From the NCBI GenBank assembly GCA_934338065.1, contig CAKRGX010000008.1:34456-98455 (forward strand): DNA of 64,000 nt, read 5' to 3'. The notes beneath the pieces were generated by a model. The model saw only the letters and a program-made list of their open reading frames with translations, was not told the origin of the DNA and did not search any database. Below are positions 1 to 9,391 of this stretch, piece by piece; the stretch's first letter is position 1; each line of letters opens with the position of its first letter. The DNA comes from an uncultured Eubacterium sp. Lineage in GTDB: Bacteria; Bacillota; Clostridia; Lachnospirales; Lachnospiraceae. The translations under genes and the position numbers were made by a program.

Positions 1-192
1 TATGAAGGACATGAAACATTCATCGCAGTCAACAATGATGAAAATGATGCGGTTGTACGTATTCCATACATCGGACAGCAAAACGCTTTGTCTGGTGCTC
101 TGCATAACAAAGAATACTCCGTCCATGATGGTTTCATAGAGATTTCTCTGCAGCCTGGCAGCGGTGAAATCTTAGTTGAAAAGGAAACCTAA
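1..192 (+). CDS. 3' end of a GH13-like glycoside hydrolase (partial)
   Basis: This open frame enters from the left edge and stops with TAA at 190-192, giving the last 63 residues of a protein. The visible part resembles the C-terminal beta-sandwich of alpha-amylase-type (GH13) enzymes: a strand like FIAVNNDENDAVVRIP, then a short insert, then a closing strand ending ISLQPGSGEILVEKE, matching the usual '...pp.sg.il' end of maltodextrin-degrading enzymes. The catalytic domain lies outside the window, so substrate and exact family are inference. No clear terminator follows; the promoter of the next gene starts about 12 bases downstream. Confidence 0.55.
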   Translation, partial: YEGHETFIAVNNDENDAVVRIPYIGQQNALSGALHNKEYSVHDGFIEISLQPGSGEILVEKET

Positions 193-203
193 AAAACTTT
201 TGT

Positions 204-232
204 TTGCATCTGATGTCCGAATATCATATAAT
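204..232 (+). promoter_or_regulatory. Sigma-A-type promoter for the small gene at 274
   Basis: TTGCAT at 204-209 and a perfect TATAAT at 227-232 are separated by 17 bases. Transcription would start near 239, about 35 bases before the ATG at 274. An AAGGAGG ribosome site at 259-265 follows. Confidence 0.6.
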
Positions 233-273
233 AAGAATGCTATATAGATTAGATTGATAAAGGAGGTAGCTTA

Positions 274-525
274 ATGACACCACAGGAATTGTTTGCTAAG
301 TCATTAGTTAATTATGACTATAGCTATAGTAACAATGATTCATTTTATTATAAGCTTCCTTACAAAAAGGATTTTGACTTGTGCAATTGGAAACCGCTGC
401 GTATGTTTAGTGGAAATATCATAAAGTTTTACCAGTATAAATTAGATAAACCCGTTATCCTCTTTACCGATACAGAGGATAACGTTCCGCAGGGGCAAAA
501 TGTTGATTCATCTGATACTCCATGA
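274..525 (+). CDS. Small hypothetical protein (83 aa)
   Basis: I do not recognise this protein. It has its own promoter, a strong AAGGAGG site eight bases before the ATG, and a normal length for a small cytosolic protein. The sequence is rich in Tyr, Asn, Asp and Lys (for example YDYSYSNNDSFYYKLPYKKD), has no signal peptide or membrane segment, and ends in a Gln/Asp/Ser-rich tail. It converges on eno, 22 bases away. The last third of the gene contains two inverted repeats, so its 3' end may serve as RNA structure as well. The gene is probably real because of promoter and SD quality; function unknown. Confidence 0.6.
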   Translation: MTPQELFAKSLVNYDYSYSNNDSFYYKLPYKKDFDLCNWKPLRMFSGNIIKFYQYKLDKPVILFTDTEDNVPQGQNVDSSDTP

Positions 526-541
526 TATTGCCCTGCTGCGG
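454..541. other. Two inverted repeats at a convergent gene end
   Basis: GTTATCCTCT at 454-463 pairs perfectly with AGAGGATAAC at 474-483 (10-base loop). A second imperfect stem pairs CCGCAGGGGCAA at 487-498 with TTGCCCTGCTGCGG at 528-541, leaving a two-base bulge and a 29-base loop. Neither is followed by a long T run. They sit between the small gene and the end of eno and could act as a weak bidirectional terminator or 3'-end protector. Confidence 0.35.
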
Positions 542-547
542 GATGAT

Positions 548-1870
<1,323 letters not shown>

Positions 1871-1905
1871 TCATTTTTTCTTTTTTTAAGTATTTCCAGA
1901 CACAT

Positions 1906-1951
1906 AAAAAAATATGCAGACCAGAAAACATTTCTTCTGATCTGCATATTT
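1906..1951 (-). terminator. Intrinsic terminator of the hrcA-grpE-dnaK-dnaJ operon
   Basis: Read on the minus strand just after the dnaJ stop, a stem pairs AAATATGCAGATCAGAA with TTCTGGTCTGCATATTT (one G-U pair) and is followed by a run of Ts (plus-strand As at 1906-1912). Confidence 0.8.
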
Positions 1952-1969
1952 GATCTAAACATTTACTTA

Positions 1970-3097
1970 TCATTTCCTATGCCGCTTTTCCTTCTTTGCT
2001 TCCTCTTTTTCAAAAGAAGCATCCAACTGCTCTAACAATTTCTTCTGATCCTTACTAAGCTTTGTCGGAACATCAACAACAAGGTCGACATAATGATTTC
2101 CACGCATTTTCTTATTACGAAGTGATGGCACACCTTTCCCTCGCAGACGAACTCTTGTACCTGTCTGTGTGCCGGCTTTGACATTATACGCCACATCACC
2201 ATCAATGGTGTGAATGATAATATCACCACCAAGCACAGCTCGTGGATAGGATATCCTTACCGTAGAATAAATATCATAATCCACTCGTTGGAATTCCTTA
2301 TGTCTCTCAACATACACTTCCACTAACAGATCTCCACGGGATCCACCATTCTTACCCGGCTCTCCTTTTCCACGCAGACGGACACTCTGTCCATGATCGA
2401 TTCCTGCCGGAACAGTAACCTGCAGTTTTTCTTTCTTGCTTGTGTAGCCCTGTCCATGACAATCCGGACATTTCTCACGGATCACAGTTCCTTTTCCACC
2501 ACATGCCGGACATGTCGTAACATTCTGTACCATACCAAACAGGGACTGCTGCGTCTGAACAATCTGCCCACGTCCACCACACTTGCCACACTTAACTGGC
2601 TGGGTCCCTGGTTTCGCACCACTTCCGCCGCAGGTTTTACATTCAATCTTAGATGGTATCTCAATCTCTTTCTCCGTGCCAAAGCAAGCCTCTTCAAATG
2701 AAATCTTCACCTGTGTTCTAAGATTTGCTCCTCGCTGTGGCGCATTGGGATCACTGCGACGGCTTCTGCCGCCAAAGCCACCGCCAAACAGATCTCCAAA
2801 GATATCTCCGAAACTTCCAAAGATATCATCCATGTTCATATTATTAAAACCTCCGCCACCGGCTCCACCGTCAAAGGCTGCATGACCAAATTGATCATAT
2901 TGCTGGCGTTTCTGCGGATCACTTAATACGGCATACGCCTCGGATGCTTCTTTAAATTTAGCTTCTGCCTCAGCATCACCCGGATTAGTATCCGGATGAT
3001 ATTTCTTGGCAAGAACACGATATGCCTTTTTCAATGCAGCGTCATCGGCATTGCGGTCAACGCCTAAGACTTCGTAATAATCACGTTTTTCTGCCAT
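1970..3097 (-). CDS. dnaJ: Chaperone protein DnaJ (Hsp40)
   Basis: Co-chaperone that delivers unfolded clients to DnaK and stimulates its ATPase. Domain order is complete: J domain with HPD motif ([11 protein letters not shown]), Gly/Phe-rich linker ([19 protein letters not shown]), four zinc-binding CxxCxGxG repeats ([32 protein letters not shown]), and the C-terminal substrate-binding beta domains. A GGAGGAG site precedes the ATG at 3097, giving 375 residues; the ATG 15 bases upstream overlaps that ribosome site and is unlikely. It is the last gene of the heat-shock operon, 86 bases after dnaK, with a hairpin in the gap. Confidence 0.97.
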   Translation of the reverse strand: MAEKRDYYEVLGVDRNADDAALKKAYRVLAKKYHPDTNPGDAEAEAKFKEASEAYAVLSDPQKRQQYDQFGHAAFDGGAGGGGFNNMNMDDIFGSFGDIFGDLFGGGFGGRSRRSDPNAPQRGANLRTQVKISFEEACFGTEKEIEIPSKIECKTCGGSGAKPGTQPVKCGKCGGRGQIVQTQQSLFGMVQNVTTCPACGGKGTVIREKCPDCHGQGYTSKKEKLQVTVPAGIDHGQSVRLRGKGEPGKNGGSRGDLLVEVYVERHKEFQRVDYDIYSTVRISYPRAVLGGDIIIHTIDGDVAYNVKAGTQTGTRVRLRGKGVPSLRNKKMRGNHYVDLVVDVPTKLSKDQKKLLEQLDASFEKEEAKKEKRHRK

Positions 3098-3129
3098 TGT
3101 CTTCTCCTCCATTCTATTACGTGCAAAGG

Positions 3130-3151
3130 ACTCGTGCCATTAGGCACGAGT
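3130..3151 (-). other. Perfect hairpin between dnaK and dnaJ
   Basis: ACTCGTGCC at 3130-3138 and GGCACGAGT at 3143-3151 form a nine-pair stem with a four-base loop. No T run follows, so it is not a classical terminator. It may stabilise the dnaK message or reduce downstream dnaJ expression. Confidence 0.6.
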
Positions 3152-3183
3152 TCTTCTACATGGCAAGGTCACCAAAGCCTTAC

Positions 3184-5112
<1,929 letters not shown>

Positions 5113-5131
5113 CTATCCATATCATATATTA

Positions 5132-5737
5132 TTAGTTTAACACCTTAACCATACTGTGTCTGACTACGCTGTCTTTATACAGGTAGCCTTTCTGAAATTC
5201 CTCAATGACTTTGTTGGATTCTTCGGAATCATCTTCTTCATGCATTACGGCATTATGAAAATTAGGATCAAATTCCTCTCCTACCGCTTCGATAGGTTTA
5301 ACTCCCATCTCATCAAAGGCGGTTAACAACTGCTTGTATACAGCCTCGATTCCTTTCACAAAAGGAGTCTCCTTCTCTTCCTCTCCAAGACCGTCAAAAC
5401 CTCGTTCCAGATTATCAACAACCGGAAGGATCTTCTCTATAACGGAACGGGCACCCACTTCAAACATGGCACTCTTTTCCTTCTCTGAGCGATTTCGGAA
5501 ATTTTCGAACTCTGCCAGATTTCTCATCAGACGATCATTCAATTCTTCAATCTTCTCATCTTTCTTATCCTTCTTAGGCTTTTTCCTGCCTGCCTTTTTC
5601 TTTTCCTTTGTTTCTTCTGCTTCTTCTGTTTTGTTCTCTTCTGATGCACCTTCCGCAGCATCTGTTTCCTTTGTTTCTTCTACAACTTCTTCCTGTTCTG
5701 CCTTTTCTGGTGTCTGTTCATTCTTTATCTCTTCCAC
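5132..5737 (-). CDS. grpE: Nucleotide exchange factor GrpE
   Basis: Releases ADP from DnaK. The first 70 residues are a highly charged Glu/Lys-rich tail (typical disordered extension), followed by the long coiled coil (KIEELNDRLMRNLAEFENFRNRSEKEK) and the C-terminal beta domain with the family signature GVKPIEAVGEEFDPNFHNAV and the ending GYLYKDSVVRHSMVKV. The start appears to be GTG at 5737, with GAGGTG about eight bases upstream. Only 15 bases separate it from the hrcA stop, so the two are co-transcribed. Confidence 0.95.
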   Translation of the reverse strand: MEEIKNEQTPEKAEQEEVVEETKETDAAEGASEENKTEEAEETKEKKKAGRKKPKKDKKDEKIEELNDRLMRNLAEFENFRNRSEKEKSAMFEVGARSVIEKILPVVDNLERGFDGLGEEEKETPFVKGIEAVYKQLLTAFDEMGVKPIEAVGEEFDPNFHNAVMHEEDDSEESNKVIEEFQKGYLYKDSVVRHSMVKVLN

Positions 5738-5752
5738 TGCCTCTTCACCTCG

Positions 5753-6784
5753 CTATTTCTTTTTAAATATATCATCTAACTGCTGCATGCAGTTTTCCAA
5801 TGTGCCAACCACTTTTTCATAATCCATACGCTTTGGTCCGACTATACCAATCTTACCGTAAACGCCTTCTTTAATCTTGTAAGTTGCCGTGACCACTGAA
5901 CAATCCTTCATGGATTCTACCGGAGACTCTTCGCCAATGTAAACCTGAATACCATGTTCCTGATCTTCATCCGGCGGCGTATCATTTGCCCATGCGGTCA
6001 ACATTTGCTTTTCCTCAAAAGTAGAAAGCAGATCTGTCATCTTCTCTTTATCAGAGAGTTCCGGATACTTAAGAATGTTGGTGGCTCCTGATGTAAATAT
6101 CTCTGAGTCATCTTCCTCCGTCATGACCTCCGCTACACAATCCAGAATACTGGATGCGAGATCACCATATTGACCGGCTTTTTCCTTAATCTGCTGCATA
6201 ACAGCCAGATTAATCTCAGTAAAATCGAGTCCTGTCAACGCCGTATTCATAAGGAAATTCATCTGTGCAACAATACTGTCATCCACATCATCACTCAGAT
6301 TAATAAACTTATTACTTACGTGGTTATTGTCCAAAACTACAATGACCAATATCTGGCGTTCTCCCATATTATTGAGCTGTATAAATTTGATACGTTTATG
6401 CTCATACTTTGGTTTTGTCACCATCGACGTATAATTTGTATTCTGTGCGAGGAGCTTTGCTACCTGCTTCAAAAGAAGATCGATCTTATCTGCCTTTTCA
6501 ACCATAAGACCTTTCATATTCTCGACTTCCTGATCTTTTCTCTGCAACATTGTATCGACATACAAACGATACGCTTTGTCAGAAGGAATTCTTCCTGCTG
6601 ATGTATGAGGTTGCAGGATGTATCCCATCTCTTCGAGATCTGACATTTCATTACGAATTGTCGCTGAACTCAGATTAAGATCGGCATACTTAGAAACCGT
6701 TCTGGAACCAACCGGCTCGCCAGTCTCCATATAGTTGCGAATGATTGCTTCAAGGATTTTCTGCTTGCGTTCATTAAGTTCCAA
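5753..6784 (-). CDS. hrcA: Heat-inducible transcription repressor HrcA
   Basis: Represses class I heat-shock genes by binding CIRCE and is activated by the GroE chaperonin. The 343 residues include the N-terminal winged helix (ERKQKILEAIIRNYMETGEPVGSRTVSK, then SSATIRNEMSDLEEMGYILQPHTSAGRIPS) and the C-terminal GAF-like effector domain ending in IGIVGPKRMDYEKVVGTLE. The likely start is TTG at 6784, with GGGGTG five bases upstream; no ATG is better placed. It is the first gene of the heat-shock operon and sits directly downstream of a perfect CIRCE, so it is autoregulated. Confidence 0.96.
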   Translation of the reverse strand: MELNERKQKILEAIIRNYMETGEPVGSRTVSKYADLNLSSATIRNEMSDLEEMGYILQPHTSAGRIPSDKAYRLYVDTMLQRKDQEVENMKGLMVEKADKIDLLLKQVAKLLAQNTNYTSMVTKPKYEHKRIKFIQLNNMGERQILVIVVLDNNHVSNKFINLSDDVDDSIVAQMNFLMNTALTGLDFTEINLAVMQQIKEKAGQYGDLASSILDCVAEVMTEEDDSEIFTSGATNILKYPELSDKEKMTDLLSTFEEKQMLTAWANDTPPDEDQEHGIQVYIGEESPVESMKDCSVVTATYKIKEGVYGKIGIVGPKRMDYEKVVGTLENCMQQLDDIFKKK

Positions 6785-6814
6785 GATATCACCCCGCCTT
6801 TTGTCTTTTTCTTG

Positions 6815-6841
6815 TTAGCACTCGCTCATAAAGAGTGCTAA
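6815..6841 (-). promoter_or_regulatory. CIRCE operator (HrcA site) of the hrcA operon
   Basis: Perfect consensus TTAGCACTC (6815-6823), nine-base spacer, GAGTGCTAA (6833-6841). It lies downstream of the -10 box of the hrcA promoter, in the leader region, where bound HrcA would block initiation or clearance. Confidence 0.97.
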
Positions 6842-6856
6842 CTATTGACTAACATT

Positions 6857-6885
6857 AAAATACCACCTTGCGGTGGTATTGTCAA
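6857..6885 (-). promoter_or_regulatory. Promoter of hrcA-grpE-dnaK-dnaJ
   Basis: On the minus strand, TTGACA (plus 6880-6885) and TATTTT (plus 6857-6862) are separated by exactly 17 bases. The spacer is almost entirely a nine-pair inverted repeat that also looks like the terminator of the upstream gene. Confidence 0.75.
6859..6880 (-). terminator. Terminator-like hairpin inside the hrcA promoter
   Basis: AATACCACC at 6859-6867 and GGTGGTATT at 6872-6880 form a nine-pair stem. On the minus strand the loop is GCAA, a stable GNRA tetraloop, followed by TTAATGTT, a weak U tract. A second, outer repeat pairs ACTATTGAC at 6841-6849 with GTCAATAGT at 6881-6889. It follows the upstream gene (stop at 6925), so it may terminate that gene while forming the spacer of the hrcA promoter. 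Confidence 0.55.
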
Positions 6886-6924
6886 TAGTTTTTTTCATCT
6901 TTTTTTGTTTTGCAAATCTCGTTA

Positions 6925-7344
6925 CTAAATTCCTAATTTCTTTTTTGTTTTCTTCGTTAATGTACCGGTTACTTTTATCTTATTTTTCTTTTGAAATTTT
7001 CGAAGTGCTTTTCTTGTTCTGCTGCCCATCAAGCCGTCCGGCGTTCCACAGTTATACCCTAACCGATTCAATTTTCTCTGTGCTTTCTTCAGTGCCGCAT
7101 TTCCCTTTTTCTTTGTTACAACAGAACTTGAACTGCTGGTATCGTAAGGACACAGCCCATTAGGATGCAGGTGCGGTCCATATCCATGGTGATAATGGTA
7201 GCTTCCCAGACCACTTACATTATTATAATCATGATGCCCCCCTGCAGAATCTGTTCTTCCTGAATGTGTCTGTCCCGCTTTTACCGGACACAGCATACAT
7301 GATACAGCAATGATAAACACCATAATTTTCCTGACATATTTCAT
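6925..7344 (-). CDS. Secreted YHYH-motif protein with peptidoglycan-binding domain
   Basis: Predicted exported protein of 139 residues. An N-terminal signal peptide (MKYVRKIMVFIIAVSCMLCPVKA) is followed by a His-rich segment SGRTDSAGGHHDYN...GSYHYHHGYGPHLHPNG, the YHYH motif seen in small cell-surface proteins, possibly metal binding. After a Ser-rich linker comes a peptidoglycan-binding type 1 domain (LKKAQRKLNRLGYNCGTPDGLMGSRTRKALRKFQKKNKIKVTG). The ATG at 7344 has AGGAGG eight bases upstream; the longer frame reaching 7395 is not supported. The C-terminus is very basic (KKTKKKLGI), suited to binding anionic wall polymers. Enzymatic activity is unlikely. Confidence 0.8.
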   Translation of the reverse strand: MKYVRKIMVFIIAVSCMLCPVKAGQTHSGRTDSAGGHHDYNNVSGLGSYHYHHGYGPHLHPNGLCPYDTSSSSSVVTKKKGNAALKKAQRKLNRLGYNCGTPDGLMGSRTRKALRKFQKKNKIKVTGTLTKKTKKKLGI

Positions 7345-7420
7345 AACCAATACCTCCTCATCTTTTTCTGACAGCCTTATTTCGTGATTCTGCACATTTT
7401 TTTGCGATTACCTTCTACTT

Positions 7421-7509
7421 AACATGGGTATATAGCTCTCAAAAAGGAAGAAGCCCATGTTCAGAACACTTTATCTTCTGTAAAATAAGTATTCTCTGTT
7501 CTGAACATG
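7421..7509. terminator. Overlapping inverted repeats after the agr operon
   Basis: CATGTTCAGAACA at 7456-7468 pairs perfectly with TGTTCTGAACATG at 7497-7509 (28-base loop). AACATGGG at 7421-7428 can instead pair with CCCATGTT at 7454-7461, so the two stems exclude each other. On the minus strand the large stem is followed by a pyrimidine-rich stretch ending in TTTTT. It may be the terminator of the agr operon or a switch before the gene at 7344. The rest of 7345-7596 shows nothing else. Confidence 0.45.
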
Positions 7510-7596
7510 TAACTTCTGAAATTATTATAACATGCGATTTTTACATTTTTATCCAAAATCCGACGAACGAAAAAATCATGCGACAAAAACTTCATT

Positions 7597-8361
7597 TTAT
7601 GGAAAATAATTTTTCTTTACATCATATCGATGAAGCAGCCTGTTTTTAACATTGGGAGCATATTTATTTCCTACCTGGATCATCGTATTATCCCGAAGCT
7701 GAATTTTTCTATTTTTATATGTTGTGACATATTCCAGATTCACCACATAAGAACGGTGACAACGCATAAAGCCGAACTTTTCATACTGTTCCATAAATTG
7801 ATCAAGAGAAAGGCAAACATTCGCTTCTTCCCTATTTTCAAAATAAACTTTGACTGTTTTCTCCGATGCTACCGCATAACAGGCTCTTGTCAGGGCAATG
7901 CGGATATTCCTTCCATCCTTTTTTATATTGATAAAATCATTTCTTCCCGCCATAATAGCATACGCCTTTTCCATATCTGACAGAATCTGCCTCTGGGACA
8001 AAGGGCGAAAACGGAAATTAAGAAGCTGAAGGTCAAATAATCCCCAATCAACTTCCGATTCATCTGTAAAATATTCTAACATCACATCATGATACTCTGC
8101 ATAGTTACGCACGGCCTTCCCCAACGCTATCCCGCAATCACAATACCCCCCCTCTTTCAATCTTCCAGGGAACTCTACTTCAGTAAAAATGACATCAAAT
8201 AATCTTCTGTCCCGGATGCAAACATCAAATTCATCAAGATTGTGAAAAATTTCCACTTGAATCTTAATGTCTTTCCCAATAGAAAATTGTTCAACCCAGT
8301 CTCTTAACTCTGCGCAGCACTGTTCGTCATAAATACATATTGCCACCATAAACTCTCTCAT
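7597..8361 (-). CDS. LytTR regulator with degenerate receiver (second AgrA-like protein)
   Basis: Predicted DNA-binding regulator of 254 residues at the end of the agr operon, 32 bases after agrB. The N-terminal half has the response-regulator fold, but the key residues are changed: the acidic pair after the first strand reads ICIYDE instead of ICDDE, the phospho-acceptor position reads IFTEVEFPG (Glu61 in place of Asp), and the conserved Lys region reads FRFRPL (Arg). Residues 140-250 form a LytTR domain (FINIKKDGRNIRI... FMRCHRSYVVNLEYV), which binds direct repeats. It probably acts independently of phosphorylation, or as a constitutive mimic. The start could also be the ATG at 8349, which aligns with the other regulator. 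Confidence 0.85.
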   Translation of the reverse strand: MREFMVAICIYDEQCCAELRDWVEQFSIGKDIKIQVEIFHNLDEFDVCIRDRRLFDVIFTEVEFPGRLKEGGYCDCGIALGKAVRNYAEYHDVMLEYFTDESEVDWGLFDLQLLNFRFRPLSQRQILSDMEKAYAIMAGRNDFINIKKDGRNIRIALTRACYAVASEKTVKVYFENREEANVCLSLDQFMEQYEKFGFMRCHRSYVVNLEYVTTYKNRKIQLRDNTMIQVGNKYAPNVKNRLLHRYDVKKNYFP

Positions 8362-8393
8362 CCCACACCATCCATTTCTTATATTTATTGTGA

Positions 8394-8990
8394 TTATTTG
8401 TGCTTATAATTTTTACATCTATAAAGTCCCTTTTTCATAATATAAACTCCCCACACAACAAGAAGCATCCCCATACCGCATACTATGCTGCGTGCCGTGG
8501 TCCTGCATTTCATTACTATGCAAACGATGTACATGAACACCTCCGCGCCATATAAGAGAAAAGAGCGCTTACGGTACTTAGGAATCTCATAATCCTGCAA
8601 AGGTTTATTTTTATCGGGCAGTGGACACACAAAAAATAAGCAAAATCCAACCACAAGAATAACCGCCGTCTGCAGCCATATAGTATCCTGTACATATATT
8701 TGCCACAGAAGGAAGATAGTAAACATACTCCATGACTTTATAGCGCACTGCATCGGAGTCTTCGCATGATAGCCTCCGGCATACATTCGTATTGGACAAA
8801 AGGCACTGATCATAACAACTCCCTGCCAGAACATTCCAAGTGCGAAGCCAATGACAAGCATAAAAAGCAGTTCTAACAATGTGCGCAGTCCCTGCTCCAT
8901 ACCAAAAGCATAAAGGGGCGCCCACTCTCTCTCGATCACTCCATTTTCAATCATCCGTTCTGACCATCGCTGCGACATCTTTTCTAACAC
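8394..8990 (-). CDS. agrB: AgrB-like peptide-processing membrane endopeptidase
   Basis: Membrane cysteine protease that cuts the AgrD precursor and forms the thiolactone ring. The 198 residues contain about five to six hydrophobic segments and the family core RMYAGGYHAKTPMQC, with catalytic His75 and Cys82, the spacing and nearly the same positions as in staphylococcal AgrB. The C-terminal part has the usual CPLPDKNKPL motif before the last membrane spans. The best start is GTG at 8990, with AAAGGAG nine bases upstream; an ATG four codons later is possible. Two terminator-like hairpins lie between agrD and this gene, so its expression may depend on read-through. Confidence 0.93.
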   Translation of the reverse strand: MLEKMSQRWSERMIENGVIEREWAPLYAFGMEQGLRTLLELLFMLVIGFALGMFWQGVVMISAFCPIRMYAGGYHAKTPMQCAIKSWSMFTIFLLWQIYVQDTIWLQTAVILVVGFCLFFVCPLPDKNKPLQDYEIPKYRKRSFLLYGAEVFMYIVCIVMKCRTTARSIVCGMGMLLVVWGVYIMKKGLYRCKNYKHK

Positions 8991-9009
8991 TAACAGTATC
9001 TCCTTTCAT

Positions 9010-9037
9010 AAAAAATAGGCGGCTGAAAACCGCACCC
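9010..9037 (-). terminator. Second terminator-like hairpin between agrD and agrB
   Basis: On the minus strand a GC-rich stem (GCGG with CCGC, extended by GG/CC around a bulged U) is followed by TATTTTTT. It is weaker than the hairpin at 9065-9106 and lies just before the agrB ribosome site. Confidence 0.5.
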
Positions 9038-9064
9038 CCTATAAAATTGAACTTTCCCAGAAGA

Positions 9065-9106
9065 TAAAAAAACATTGAGATACGATGAAAAACCTCATCG
9101 TATCTC
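9065..9106 (-). terminator. Intrinsic terminator after agrD
   Basis: TGAGATACGATGA at 9075-9087 and TCATCGTATCTCA at 9094-9106 form a perfect 13-pair stem with a six-base loop. On the minus strand it is followed by ATG and six Ts. It starts 22 bases after the agrD stop. Confidence 0.8.
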
Positions 9107-9127
9107 AGACTGTTCTCCTCTTTTGTG

Positions 9128-9271
9128 CTACTTGCGACGAAGTCTTTCTGCACCCTCTGGCAATTCAGGCTGATGCATCCACAATAAACATAATGAATTT
9201 TCTGCTGTCGCTGTGACGATCAATGCCAGACTGGCCAAGATCGGGGATAATTTAGCCATCCACTTAAACAT
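9128..9271 (-). CDS. agrD: AgrD-like cyclic lactone autoinducer precursor
   Basis: Precursor of a secreted signalling peptide, 47 residues. It has the three-part AgrD layout: an amphipathic N-terminal helix (MFKWMAKLSPILASLALIVTATA), a core ending in ENSLCLLWM, and a charged C-terminal recognition tail HQPELPEGAERLRRK, matching the 'QPxxPE' tail of clostridial cyclic lactone peptides. Cys28 to Met32 would give a five-residue thiolactone ring (Cys-Leu-Leu-Trp-Met). The start is ATG at 9271 with AGGAGG seven bases upstream; the frame stays open to 9325 but runs through a terminator hairpin there. The exact N-terminus of the mature peptide cannot be read. Confidence 0.9.
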   Translation of the reverse strand: MFKWMAKLSPILASLALIVTATAENSLCLLWMHQPELPEGAERLRRK

Positions 9272-9302
9272 ATGGAATCCTCCTATCTCATAAGAATACA
9301 TC

Positions 9303-9331
9303 AAAAAAAGTGACATGCCTAGCATATCACT
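9303..9331 (-). terminator. Intrinsic terminator between agrC and agrD
   Basis: On the minus strand AGTGATATGC, loop TAG, GCATGTCACT form a ten-pair stem (one G-U) followed directly by TTTTTTT (plus-strand As at 9303-9309). A short distance upstream is the agrC stop, so the sensor genes end here. No clear sigma-A promoter fits between this hairpin and the agrD start. Confidence 0.85.
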
Positions 9332-9391
9332 CTTTTCGTCAAAAATAATCCATATGTGACAGACGCCTACTTTTATACGACAGAAAGTATC

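Noticed and set aside
5334..5822. 162-residue plus-strand frame opposite grpE and the end of hrcA
   Set aside because: It mirrors the Lys/Glu-rich grpE tail as Phe/Ser runs; no start signal.
8611..8925. 104-residue frame within agrB
   Set aside because: Alternative frame of the AgrB gene, whose catalytic His/Cys motif is clear in the other frame.
9272..9325. N-terminal extension of agrD
   Set aside because: It would translate through the terminator hairpin at 9303-9331; the AGGAGG-preceded ATG at 9271 gives a standard AgrD.
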